Positions 7,671 through 15,642 of a stretch of 64,000 bases of DNA are shown here, one piece after another (the first letter of the stretch is position 1; every line of letters begins with the position of its first letter). A program made the translations under genes and the position numbers. Source of the stretch: Azoamicus ciliaticola (lineage in GTDB: Bacteria > Pseudomonadota > Gammaproteobacteria > UBA6186 > Azoamicaceae); the NCBI RefSeq assembly GCF_902860225.1, contig NZ_LR794158.1:1-64000 (forward strand), in the 5' to 3' direction. The notes beneath the pieces are model-generated. The model made no database searches. It was not told where the DNA came from and worked only from the letters and a program-made list of their open reading frames with translations.

Positions 7671-8330
7671 GTTTAAACCTATTTATCATATTTGGTCTAT
7701 AAAAAGATGTTGTAGTTTTAATTTTATTTTTAAAAAAAAAAAACGTATTTTGTGGTTCAATATTTTTAATAACGGTCTTATTTGGGCTTATGTACTTTGG
7801 TTGTTCAAACATTTTTTTATTAAATGTTTCATATTTTATATTTTTTTCATCTAATAAGTTCTTATTATATCTACTTATAGCGTTTATTAAAACTATAGAA
7901 GCTAAATCTCCGTTATTTATAATATAGTTGCCTATTGATACTTTTTTTAATTTTTTAATTTTTTCTAATCTATTGTCTACTCCAGAATTTTTTGTACAAA
8001 TTATCGTTAATTCTTTATTTAGTGATAAATCCTTTGCCATTTTTTGTGTTAGCATTGTTCCTTGTGGAGATAAACATATTACTGTCGATAATTTTTCCGA
8101 TTTTTTTTCAATTTTAAACAAAACTTTTATAAGTGGATCTATTTTTGTTATTAGATTGTTTTTTTCATTAAATGGTTTTTCATCTATTTTTGTATTTTTT
8201 TTTTCCTTTTTAATTTTATATTATATATATTTAATTTAATTAATTTTGTTTTAAAAGCGTCTTTTGTTATTTTTTCATTTATTAAATATATTAATGTGTT
8301 AGGAGTGCTAGTTATTATATTATATATCAT
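7663..8330 (-). CDS. trmD: tRNA (guanine-N1)-methyltransferase TrmD, frameshifted at an A10 tract and degenerate
   Basis: TrmD makes m1G37 in tRNAs reading CNN. The open frame 7663-8121 holds the knot domain (LSPQG, SGVDNR, SIGNYIINNGDLAS, AISR) but lacks the first 70 residues. These are found upstream in another frame, starting at the ATG at 8330 (MIYNIITSTPNTL, aligned to the family N-terminus MWIGIISLFPEMF). That frame hits TAG at 8184-8186. Adding one A to the run of ten A (T at 8195-8204 on the + strand) joins both parts into about 222 residues against about 250. RNA-polymerase slippage on poly(A) could rescue it; a decaying pseudogene or a homopolymer sequencing error are the alternatives. 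Key residues are also eroded: the GGGPGM loop is gone, GRYEG has become TKNSG, and D169 (E. coli numbering) aligns with Glu. R154 is kept. Confidence 0.8.
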
Positions 8331-8565
8331 TATTTTTATATTTTTTAATTAAAGTTTGAACTCTTTTTGATATTTCCGCACCTTTTGAGCTCCAATAATT
8401 TATTCTTTCTATATTAATTTTTGTTAATAATGATTTCTTTATTGGATTGAAATAGCCTAATTTTTCAATGTATTTACCTTTAATATATTTCAGTTTTTCT
8501 ATTGCTATTATGTTATAGAATGGTTTTTTTTTTCTTCCAATTCTTTTTAATTTTATAGTTACCAT
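8320..8565 (-). CDS. rpsP: 30S ribosomal protein bS16
   Basis: 81 residues, the normal size, opening with MVTIKLKRIGRKKKPFYNIIA and containing YIEKLGYFNP and the WSSKGAEISKRV helix. bS16 is an early 16S-binding assembly protein. It heads the remaining rpsP-trmD-rplS group, overlapping the proposed trmD start by 11 bp and following the HU gene by 4 bp. Confidence 0.96.
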   Translation of the reverse strand: MVTIKLKRIGRKKKPFYNIIAIEKLKYIKGKYIEKLGYFNPIKKSLLTKINIERINYWSSKGAEISKRVQTLIKKYKNNDI

Positions 8566-8569
8566 TTTT

Positions 8570-8893
8570 TTATTTTACCATATCTTTTAAGTTTTTTAAT
8601 ATTCTTACTTTTATTTTTCTTGAAGCTGGTTTTGCTTTAAATTTCATTTCTTTTTTTGTAAAAGGATTAAATCCTATTTTTTCTTTTTGTTCTGGAACGT
8701 TTTTAACTGTTAGTTTTAATAACCCTGGTAATATAAATTTTTCAGGACCATCTTTTTTAATATGTGCTTTTATTGTTTCATTAAGCGTTTCAAATACAGC
8801 GTTTACATTTTTTTTTGATAATCCCGTATTGTTTGCTATGTGTTGTAGTAATTTTTGTTTTGTTAAGTATTGTTTAATTTCTGTATTTTGCAT
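8570..8893 (-). CDS. HU/IHF-family DNA-binding protein
   Basis: 107 residues. The dimerisation helices come first (LTKQKLLQHIANNTGLSKKN), then the beta-arm region with GFNPFTKKEMKFKAKPASRK, including the NPFT tip proline, and a C-terminal helix LKNLKDMV. The family bends and compacts DNA and stabilises replication and transcription complexes. The N-terminal extension and the FKAKPASRK arm place it with the 105-110-residue HU-like proteins rather than with E. coli HupA/B or IHF (about 90-100), so I give no symbol. No other nucleoid protein is visible in the window. Confidence 0.9.
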   Translation of the reverse strand: MQNTEIKQYLTKQKLLQHIANNTGLSKKNVNAVFETLNETIKAHIKKDGPEKFILPGLLKLTVKNVPEQKEKIGFNPFTKKEMKFKAKPASRKIKVRILKNLKDMVK

Positions 8894-8987
8894 TTTTTTG
8901 CTCTTTTATATTTTTATTATTTTGAGATTATATTATAATATTTTTAGTGTAATCAATAAATATTTTTTAATTAAATTATTTATTATT

Positions 8988-9060
8988 GCCGAAATAGCTC
9001 AATTGGTAGAGCAACATTTTCGTAAAATGTATGGTGGAGGTTCGATTCCTCTTTTCGGCT
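8988..9060 (+). tRNA. tRNA-Thr (CGU)
   Basis: Cloverleaf: acceptor GCCGAAA/TTTCGGC with discriminator T, D arm GCTC/GAGC, anticodon stem ACATT/AATGT with loop TTCGTAA (anticodon CGT, reads ACG), T stem GGAGG/CCTCT (one G-T pair) with loop TTCGATT. CCA is not encoded. The discriminator base is also the last base of the convergent trpS stop codon. A CGU isoacceptor is a luxury in so AT-rich a genome; a UGU isoacceptor would be expected elsewhere. Confidence 0.95.
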
Positions 9061-10049
9061 TATAAAATATTTAATTTATCTTTAAGAGTTTTTAATGTGT
9101 TTTTTGCTATTTTTCTTGCATTATTACTTCCTAATTCTATAATTTCATTTATATAATATTCTTTTTTTTCATAAAGTTTTATATTTTTAATTATTGTTTT
9201 ATTTTTAATTTCTATTGTTTTATATAAAATATTTTTACAATCTGAACATCCTATTTTTGCAGTTAAACATTCTGTTTTTATTTTTTTTTTGGTCTTAATG
9301 TTTGAATAAATTTCATGAAATTTCCATATATTACAATTGTCTGGTGTGCCAGAAATAGAAATGTTTATTCTTTTTTCGTCTGTTTTTATTTTTTTTATTT
9401 TTTTAAATAAAATTTCTGATTCATCCGATATTAATATAGTATTATTTTTTGATTTTGACATTTTATTTCCGTCTATTCCAAGAATGTTTTTATGGTAATT
9501 TAAAAGTGGTTGCGGTTCTTTAAATACATCGATTGACGAATTAGTTATTTTTTTAATTACTGTATTTGTTTTTCTTACAAGTTCTCTTATTAATTCTAAA
9601 TGTGGTAATTGGTCTTCGCCGACTGGTACATAGTCTGCATTTAATATTAATATATCCGCTCCTTGTAATATTGGATAACCTAAAAAACCATAAGTTTTTG
9701 CATTTTTTTCAGCTTTATATGTAGGAACCCTTTCAAGCCATGATACTGGAGCTATCATAGATAAAATTGTGTGTAATTCAAAAGTTTCTGGTATATGCGA
9801 TTGTATAAATATGTTACTTTTTTCTGGATTTATACCAGTTGCCAACCATTCTTTTATTATAATTTTTGTATAATAATTTAATTTTATTATATTATCTAAA
9901 TTAGTTGTCAGTGAGTGTATGTCAGCTATAAAAAAAAAACATGAATATGTTTTTTGTAATTTTATCCAATTTTTTATAACACTTGTATAATTACCAAGAT
10001 GTATTCTACCGGTTGGACGCATACCAGAAACTACTATTTTTGTTGTCAT
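9060..10049 (-). CDS. trpS: tryptophanyl-tRNA synthetase
   Basis: A class I aminoacyl-tRNA synthetase that charges tRNA-Trp. The HIGH-type motif is GRIHLGNY (residues 14-21) and the KMSKS loop is DGNKMSKSKNN near residue 198. FLGYPILQGADILI and VPVGEDQLPHLEL form the tryptophan pocket. At 329 residues it matches the bacterial norm (about 334). It is convergent with tRNA-Thr and divergent from yciB, with 54 bp between start codons. Confidence 0.97.
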   Translation of the reverse strand: MTTKIVVSGMRPTGRIHLGNYTSVIKNWIKLQKTYSCFFFIADIHSLTTNLDNIIKLNYYTKIIIKEWLATGINPEKSNIFIQSHIPETFELHTILSMIAPVSWLERVPTYKAEKNAKTYGFLGYPILQGADILILNADYVPVGEDQLPHLELIRELVRKTNTVIKKITNSSIDVFKEPQPLLNYHKNILGIDGNKMSKSKNNTILISDESEILFKKIKKIKTDEKRINISISGTPDNCNIWKFHEIYSNIKTKKKIKTECLTAKIGCSDCKNILYKTIEIKNKTIIKNIKLYEKKEYYINEIIELGSNNARKIAKNTLKTLKDKLNIL

Positions 10050-10103
10050 ATTTTTAATATTATTGTATTTTTTATTTATTGTTATTTATATTTTATTTTT
10101 TTT

Positions 10104-10640
10104 ATGATTTATATTTTATATTTTTTATTATTTTTTTTAATATTTTTTATTTATGATATTTTTTATGCAGCTATATTTTCAGCTATTTATTATTTTATTA
10201 TCTCTTTTGTTTTTAAAACTAATAATAAAATCTTTAATAAAAAATATTTAATTTTTGCTTTAATTTATTTGTTTTTTTCTTTCTTAGCATTTTTTTATAA
10301 TAATGATTTTTTTATAAAAATAAAATTTACATTGTTGAACTGGTTTTTTTCTATATTTTTTTTGTTTTTTTATTTTTATAAAAAAAAGTTTTTTCTGTAT
10401 TTTTTTAATTTAAAAATTACAGCGCAGAAAAAAAATTTTTTATTATTATTAATTTATTTTTTTAATTATTTTATATTATTTGGTATTCTAAATTTATTTA
10501 TAATTTTTAATTTCAGCACTTCATTTTGGGTTTTTTTTAAATTTCTAGGTTCATCTATCATTACATTCTTATTTTTTATATTTTTATATTCTTATTTTAA
10601 AAATAAAATAATAATAATTAAACAAAAAAATTTAAATTGA
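10104..10640 (+). CDS. yciB: inner-membrane septation protein YciB
   Basis: A 178-residue, extremely Phe-rich polytopic membrane protein. Despite the compositional drift it keeps YciB landmarks in order: YDIFYAA near residue 17, YNNDFFIKIKFTLLNW in the middle, LNLFIIFNFSTSFWVFFKFLG near the end, and a length matching E. coli YciB (179). YciB affects envelope synthesis and septation through the elongation and division machinery. I start it at the ATG at 10104, which matches the family; an upstream in-frame ATG at 9999 would read into divergent trpS. The 3' end overlaps convergent glyS by 23 bp. Confidence 0.82.
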   Translation: MIYILYFLLFFLIFFIYDIFYAAIFSAIYYFIISFVFKTNNKIFNKKYLIFALIYLFFSFLAFFYNNDFFIKIKFTLLNWFFSIFFLFFYFYKKKFFLYFFNLKITAQKKNFLLLLIYFFNYFILFGILNLFIIFNFSTSFWVFFKFLGSSIITFLFFIFLYSYFKNKIIIIKQKNLN

Positions 10641-12444
10641 CTTTGTTAAAGGCTATTTTTTTTATTATGTTTAATAATTTTAATCTATTATGTTTTATGT
10701 CGATATCTTTATCTAAAACTAAAACATCTTTAAAATAAGAAGTTATATGTTTTTCTATCATTAAAAACGTTTTTGCGCATTCAAAAAATAAATTTTGTTT
10801 ATTTAGTATATTTATAATATTTAAATGTTTTTTTATATTTATAAATAAAACTTTTTCTTGAGTTTTTATTAATAATTTTTTATTTATTTTTTTCTGTAAA
10901 TTTGTTTTATTTTTTTCTGTAATTCTTTGTATTCTTTTTATAAGAGTTGTTAAATTTTCTTTAAATCTATATCGTGTTATTTTTTCTATTAATTCTTGTA
11001 TATTTTTTATTTTTAATATATTTTCTATTTGTTGTTGCGTTTTTATATTCGTTATTTTTTGTGCAATAAAGTTTGTTATTTTAACTGCAATAATATTATT
11101 TTTATTTTTATGTAAAAATAATGCCTGTTCTATTACTTCTTTTATATTAATATTAATTTTATTTTTTATAATTATTTTTATGATTATTTTTGAATCTTTT
11201 TTTAGATTGAATGGATCTTTACTACTTGTAGGTATTTTGCCTAAAATGAAAAAACTAGTTATATTATCTATCATATCTGCTAAAGATATTATTGCGCTAA
11301 TTATATTCTTTTTAACTTTATTATTTATGGTTCTGTTGTAATTGTATAAATGTTTTCTAATATACTTATTTTCTAAGCTTGAACTATAAATAAGTCCATT
11401 TAATTCTGGTATTTCTGTCACTATTTTAGTTAACATATCAATTTTTATAAATTTTGTTGCATTTAGTATATTTTTAGATTTTATATTTAATTTATTTTTT
11501 ATAAATTTTACTAAATTTTTAACTCTTAGAGTTTTTTCATATATATTACCTATTTTATCATTTAATGTTAGTTTTTTTAAATCATATATATTAAATTTTT
11601 TTATAATTTTTTTATCGTTTTCGTATAAAAAATTTAGCTCTGATAGTTTTGTATTTATTATATATTCATAACCAATTTTTATTTCTTTTGTTTTTCTTAT
11701 AACGTCTGATATTATTATTAATTTATTTATTAATTTGTTTTTTTTTGTAAGTAAAAAACAAAAATGATTTTTTAATAAAACTGTTGTTATTATTTCTTTT
11801 GGTATTTTTAAAAAAATTTTTTTGAAATTACAAATTATTATTGATGGATATTCTACTAAATTTGTTACATCGTTTATTGAACTACGCTTTAAAATTATAT
11901 TTAGTTTGTTTGTTTTTGTGTAGTTTTTTATTAATTTTAGTACTAAGTTTTTTCTTTTTTTGTAGTCACAAATTACGTATCCATTTTTTTCCAAAGAAGT
12001 TTCGTAATTATTTGCATTAACTTTTAATTCTTTTTTTAGTGTTTTATGAGCTAAAGTTATGTTTTTACTTTTAATGTTAAATATCGTGTGTTTTATTATT
12101 TTATTATCTATTAATAAAATATACCATTTTACTGGACGTATAAATTCTGTAGTGTAATTATGCCAACGCATTTTAATATTAAATTTTATTTCATTTAAAG
12201 AGTTATTTATTAATGATTTGAGTTTTTCTTTTATATTTATATTTTTTTCGTCTTCATTGATTTCTATTATGAATGCTATTCTTCTGGAAGTTATGAAATT
12301 TTTAATTAAACTAAAGTTTATGTTTAATTTTGGTGCGTTATTTCTAATAATATCTTTAAAGTTTTCAGATAGTTTGTGTAAATTTTTGTATGGTAATTCT
12401 TCAGTACCAATTTCTATTAAAATGTTATTTTTATTATTTTTCAT
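10618..12444 (-). CDS. glyS: glycyl-tRNA synthetase beta subunit
   Basis: The beta subunit of the bacterial alpha2beta2 GlyRS. It begins with the family signature LIEIGTEELPYKNL. The central SLADMIDNITSFFILGKIPTSSKDPFNLKK, conserved in all GlyS proteins, is intact apart from drift at some sites. The C-terminal anticodon-binding part ends with FFECAKTFLMIEKHITSYFKDVLV. It has 608 residues against 689 in E. coli, shortened mainly in the N-terminal half. It overlaps glyQ by 11 bp. The K/N/I-rich sequence is typical of minus-strand genes in this stretch. Confidence 0.95.
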   Translation of the reverse strand: MKNNKNNILIEIGTEELPYKNLHKLSENFKDIIRNNAPKLNINFSLIKNFITSRRIAFIIEINEDEKNINIKEKLKSLINNSLNEIKFNIKMRWHNYTTEFIRPVKWYILLIDNKIIKHTIFNIKSKNITLAHKTLKKELKVNANNYETSLEKNGYVICDYKKRKNLVLKLIKNYTKTNKLNIILKRSSINDVTNLVEYPSIIICNFKKIFLKIPKEIITTVLLKNHFCFLLTKKNKLINKLIIISDVIRKTKEIKIGYEYIINTKLSELNFLYENDKKIIKKFNIYDLKKLTLNDKIGNIYEKTLRVKNLVKFIKNKLNIKSKNILNATKFIKIDMLTKIVTEIPELNGLIYSSSLENKYIRKHLYNYNRTINNKVKKNIISAIISLADMIDNITSFFILGKIPTSSKDPFNLKKDSKIIIKIIIKNKININIKEVIEQALFLHKNKNNIIAVKITNFIAQKITNIKTQQQIENILKIKNIQELIEKITRYRFKENLTTLIKRIQRITEKNKTNLQKKINKKLLIKTQEKVLFINIKKHLNIINILNKQNLFFECAKTFLMIEKHITSYFKDVLVLDKDIDIKHNRLKLLNIIKKIAFNKVNLNFFV

Positions 12445-13306
12445 TTTTTATTTTTTCAGCTATGTTTTTAGATAATATTTTCATTTTTTCTATATAATCA
12501 TGTCTTTCTGTTATAGGCACATACTTATTTGCTTCTATTAAATTAAATAAATGTGATAATTTTATAAGTTTTTCGTAAGCTATTCTAGGTAAATTTTTAT
12601 ATATTAGTTTGTTACACTCTTTTTCTATTTCTATAAAATTTTTTTTTAAATTATTTGAATTTATTTCTTCTTTTATATATTTAGTCATTTCTTTTTCGTA
12701 TTTTAGAAAAATATCAGAGTATTTTATTTTTTTATTGGTATTTTTATTTGCGTGTAAAATTATATCATTTATATTTGTAATTTTTTGTAGATGCATAGCT
12801 ATTCTTTCTAATCCATATGCTATTTCTACCATTATGGGATTACATTCTATATCTCCCATTTGTTGAAAATATGTGAATTGTGTTATTTCTGTTCCATTTA
12901 ATCTTACTTCCCATCCTACACCATTAGCGCCTAAACTTGGACTTTTCCAGTTATCTTCTATGAAGTTTATTTCATTTTTTTTTATTTTTATGCCAATTAT
13001 TTCTAGTGATTGAAGATATAAATCTTGTATGTTTAGTGGAGATGGTTTCATTATTACTTGATATTGATGGAATAATGTGCTTCTATTTGATGTGTTTGTG
13101 TGTCTTACATCTGTAGGTCTTCTTGATATTTGTGTGTAAGCTGCGTTAAAAGTTTTTTTGGTTAACGCATTTATAAAAGTCATTGGATGAAATGTTGCTG
13201 CACCTACTTCTTGATCTAATGGTTGCAATATAATACAAAAATTTTTTTCCCAAAATTTGTTTAATTTATGAATTATTTCATTAAATGTTATTATTTCATT
13301 TTTCAT
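12434..13306 (-). CDS. glyQ: glycyl-tRNA synthetase alpha subunit
   Basis: The catalytic class II subunit of GlyRS. Class II motifs are well kept: QPLDQEVGAATFHPMTF near residues 28-44, the RPTDVRHTNTSNR segment that binds ATP, EDNWKSPSLGANGVGWEVRLNG and MVEIAYGLERIAMHLQ. At 290 residues it has nearly the usual length (about 300). It precedes glyS with an 11-bp overlap and starts 5 bp after dnaB ends, so the minus-strand genes from def to glyS are probably cotranscribed. Confidence 0.97.
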   Translation of the reverse strand: MKNEIITFNEIIHKLNKFWEKNFCIILQPLDQEVGAATFHPMTFINALTKKTFNAAYTQISRRPTDVRHTNTSNRSTLFHQYQVIMKPSPLNIQDLYLQSLEIIGIKIKKNEINFIEDNWKSPSLGANGVGWEVRLNGTEITQFTYFQQMGDIECNPIMVEIAYGLERIAMHLQKITNINDIILHANKNTNKKIKYSDIFLKYEKEMTKYIKEEINSNNLKKNFIEIEKECNKLIYKNLPRIAYEKLIKLSHLFNLIEANKYVPITERHDYIEKMKILSKNIAEKIKNEK

Positions 13307-13311
13307 ACGTG

Positions 13312-14655
13312 TTATTCATCTGTTAAATTTTCAAATTTAGAGTAATGTCCCAAAAATCTTAAATTTATTGTGCCAATTGGGCCATTTCTTTGTTTAGCTA
13401 TTATTATTTCTGCCATTCCTTTGTTTTTTATATTTTTATTGTATATTTCATCACGATATATAAAAATTATTAAGTCTGCATCTTGTTCTATAGATCCAGA
13501 TTCCCTTAAATCTGACATTATTGGTCTCTTATCTGTTCTTTGTTCTAATCCTCTGTTTAATTGTGATAATGCTATTATAGGAACATTAAGTTCTTTTGCT
13601 AAAACTTTTAATGATCTTGATATTTCGGATATTTCAGATGCTCTAAAATCATTCATATCTGGTATATGCATTAATTGCAAATAATCTATTATTATAGCAC
13701 CCAATTCTTTATTTAAATTATATATTTTTCTTGCTTTATTATTTATATCGTATGGGGTTAATGATCCACTGTCATCTATGTATAAATTTTTCCCTGATAT
13801 TAAAGCTATTGCTGATGATAATCGAGGCCAATCTGTTTCTTTTAATAATCCAGTTCTTAATCTTTGTAATTCTATTCTTCCTAATGATGATAACATGCGG
13901 GTAGCTATTTGTTCTGCTGGCATTTCCATACTAAATATTAAAACAGGTAAATTATTTTTAATTATTATATTTTCTGCTATATTTATAGCTAGCGTAGTTT
14001 TTCCCATTGATGGTCTACCTGCTATTATTATCAAATCCGATTTATGTAATCCAGATGTTATATTGTCTAATTCATTAAATCCTGAAGATAATCCAGTTAT
14101 ATTTGATCCTGATTCAAAAAATGTTTCTATTTTTTTTATTGTTGTTGTTAAAGCTTGAGAAATTGTTGTTATGTTTTCTTTTTTTTGGTGTTTTTTTGAA
14201 ATTGATAATATTTCTTTTTCAGCTCGATCAATTATTTCTTGTATATTTTTATTTTTAATATTTAGTGATGTTTCTATTATGTTTTTACTGGTTATTATTA
14301 ACTTTCTTAAAGCTGAATATTCTCTTATTATTTTAACATATGTTGTTATATTTTTTGTATTTGCTGTATTTGCTATTATTTCGTTTAGATATTCTTTTCC
14401 ACCTATTAGCGTTATTTCATTATTATTCTTTAAAATTTCTGTTAACGATAATACATCTATATTTTTATTATTTTTAACTTCATTTTCTAATATTTTAAAT
14501 ATTATTCTATGTTTTTTTTTATAGAAGTCTGACTCTTCTATTTCTTCTGAGATTTTTTCCCAATTTTCATTATCTATTATTATTCCAGCTAAAATTGCTT
14601 GTTCAGCTTCTATAGAAAATGGAATGGAATATGGTATATTTTTAGATAATTTCAT
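13312..14655 (-). CDS. dnaB: replicative DNA helicase DnaB
   Basis: A hexameric 5'-3' helicase that unwinds the fork. The N-terminal DnaB domain (SIEAEQAILAGIIIDNENWE) is followed by a RecA-like ATPase with Walker A GRPSMGKTT near residue 211, Walker B IIIDYLQLM near 317, and the late motif SDLRESGSIEQDADLI. The length of 447 is close to E. coli (471). It overlaps rplI by 4 bp (ATGA), so the rpsF-rpsR-rplI-dnaB order of many gammaproteobacteria is kept. The primase C-terminus that normally contacts it is degraded in this genome. Confidence 0.97.
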   Translation of the reverse strand: MKLSKNIPYSIPFSIEAEQAILAGIIIDNENWEKISEEIEESDFYKKKHRIIFKILENEVKNNKNIDVLSLTEILKNNNEITLIGGKEYLNEIIANTANTKNITTYVKIIREYSALRKLIITSKNIIETSLNIKNKNIQEIIDRAEKEILSISKKHQKKENITTISQALTTTIKKIETFFESGSNITGLSSGFNELDNITSGLHKSDLIIIAGRPSMGKTTLAINIAENIIIKNNLPVLIFSMEMPAEQIATRMLSSLGRIELQRLRTGLLKETDWPRLSSAIALISGKNLYIDDSGSLTPYDINNKARKIYNLNKELGAIIIDYLQLMHIPDMNDFRASEISEISRSLKVLAKELNVPIIALSQLNRGLEQRTDKRPIMSDLRESGSIEQDADLIIFIYRDEIYNKNIKNKGMAEIIIAKQRNGPIGTINLRFLGHYSKFENLTDE

Positions 14656-15083
14656 TTATTTATTTTATTAAAAATTAAATGCATTTTTATTAATTCTTTA
14701 TTATTTATTTTCATTTCAAGTTCGTATGTGCCTGTTTTTTTAATAAAAATATCTTTTGTTATGTTTTTTTGTTTTACATTTATATTTAATTTTTTTAATA
14801 TTTTTATTATTTTTGTTGTAGTATACGTGATATATAATTCATCATTATTTTTTGCTGTAACTGGTATAATTATATTTGTGTTTTGTAATGAATGTTTTGT
14901 GCTAAATATATTTTTTTCTTTTTTATTTTTAATTTTTTCTTCTTGTAAAAGAATGTTTTCTTTGTTAGCTATTAATGCTTTCTTTTGAGGAATTAAATAA
15001 TTTTTAGCATATCCATTTTTCACTTCTATTATTTCGCTTATGTTACCTAATTTTTCTATTTTTTCTAACAGTATTATTTTCAT
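14652..15083 (-). CDS. rplI: 50S ribosomal protein bL9
   Basis: 143 residues. The N-terminal domain is conserved: MKIILLEKIEKLGNISEIIEV, then KNGYAKNYLIPQKKA. A long helix connects it to a drifted C-terminal domain. I chose the ATG at 15083, which gives the family N-terminus and lies 1 bp after the rpsR stop. A GTG at 15104 would extend into rpsR and add a foreign leader. bL9 affects frame maintenance. Confidence 0.95.
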   Translation of the reverse strand: MKIILLEKIEKLGNISEIIEVKNGYAKNYLIPQKKALIANKENILLQEEKIKNKKEKNIFSTKHSLQNTNIIIPVTAKNNDELYITYTTTKIIKILKKLNINVKQKNITKDIFIKKTGTYELEMKINNKELIKMHLIFNKINK

Positions 15084-15084
15084 T

Positions 15085-15300
15085 TTATCCCTTATGTTGA
15101 TCACAATATGGAATTAAAGCTAAAAATCTAGCTAATTTAACAGCTCTTGCTAAAGATCTTTGTTCTTTTGCTGATAAGCCAGTTGTTCTTTTTGGTATTA
15201 TTTTATTATTTTCTGATATATAACTTTTTAGATTAATTATGTCTTTATAATCAAATGTTTTTGTTTTTTTAATTTTAATTTGTTGATTCATTTTTTTCAC
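15085..15300 (-). CDS. rpsR: 30S ribosomal protein bS18
   Basis: 71 residues with the family core FDYKDIINLKSYISENNKI, then KRTTGLSAKEQRSLARAVKLARFLALIPY. bS18 partners bS6 on the 30S platform. It overlaps rpsF by 26 bp with the first ATG; a second ATG three codons in (15291) would leave a 17-bp overlap and is equally acceptable. Confidence 0.96.
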   Translation of the reverse strand: MKKMNQQIKIKKTKTFDYKDIINLKSYISENNKIIPKRTTGLSAKEQRSLARAVKLARFLALIPYCDQHKG

Positions 15301-15625
15301 TTACGTTTTGTTTAATTTTTAATTTTGATGGATTTGTTATTGAAGTTTTAACGCTCAATATTAATTTTCTTATTATTGCATCATTAAATTTAAGTGATTC
15401 TTGTAGTTCTTGTAAAATATTTTTATTACATTCTATATTCATCAAAATGTAATGTGCTTTATGCAGTTTTTTTATTTGATATGCCAATTGTCTTTTGCCT
15501 AAGTCTTCTAATCTATGGATCTTGCCATTACCATTTTCTATTAGTGTTTTATATTTTTTTATAATGTTTTGTAATCTTTCACTTTGATCCGGGTGTATTA
15601 ATATCATTATTTCATAGTGATTCAT
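15275..15625 (-). CDS. rpsF: 30S ribosomal protein bS6
   Basis: 116 residues with the family start MNHYEIMILIHPDQSE, RLEDLGKRQLAYQIKKLHKAHY and the C-terminal strand FNDAIIRKLILS. It forms the bS6-bS18 dimer. It follows fmt by 17 bp, with an AGAGGA ribosome-binding site on the minus strand, and heads rpsF-rpsR-rplI-dnaB. Confidence 0.97.
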   Translation of the reverse strand: MNHYEIMILIHPDQSERLQNIIKKYKTLIENGNGKIHRLEDLGKRQLAYQIKKLHKAHYILMNIECNKNILQELQESLKFNDAIIRKLILSVKTSITNPSKLKIKQNVSEKNESTN

Positions 15626-15642
15626 TTAATTCCTCTTTAATT

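Noticed and set aside
13370..14158. Two plus-strand open frames antisense to dnaB
   Set aside because: dnaB is fully conserved on the minus strand; the antisense translations show no family pattern.
15084..15104. GTG start at 15104 for rplI
   Set aside because: It would overlap rpsR and add seven residues not found in bL9; the ATG at 15083 gives the canonical N-terminus.
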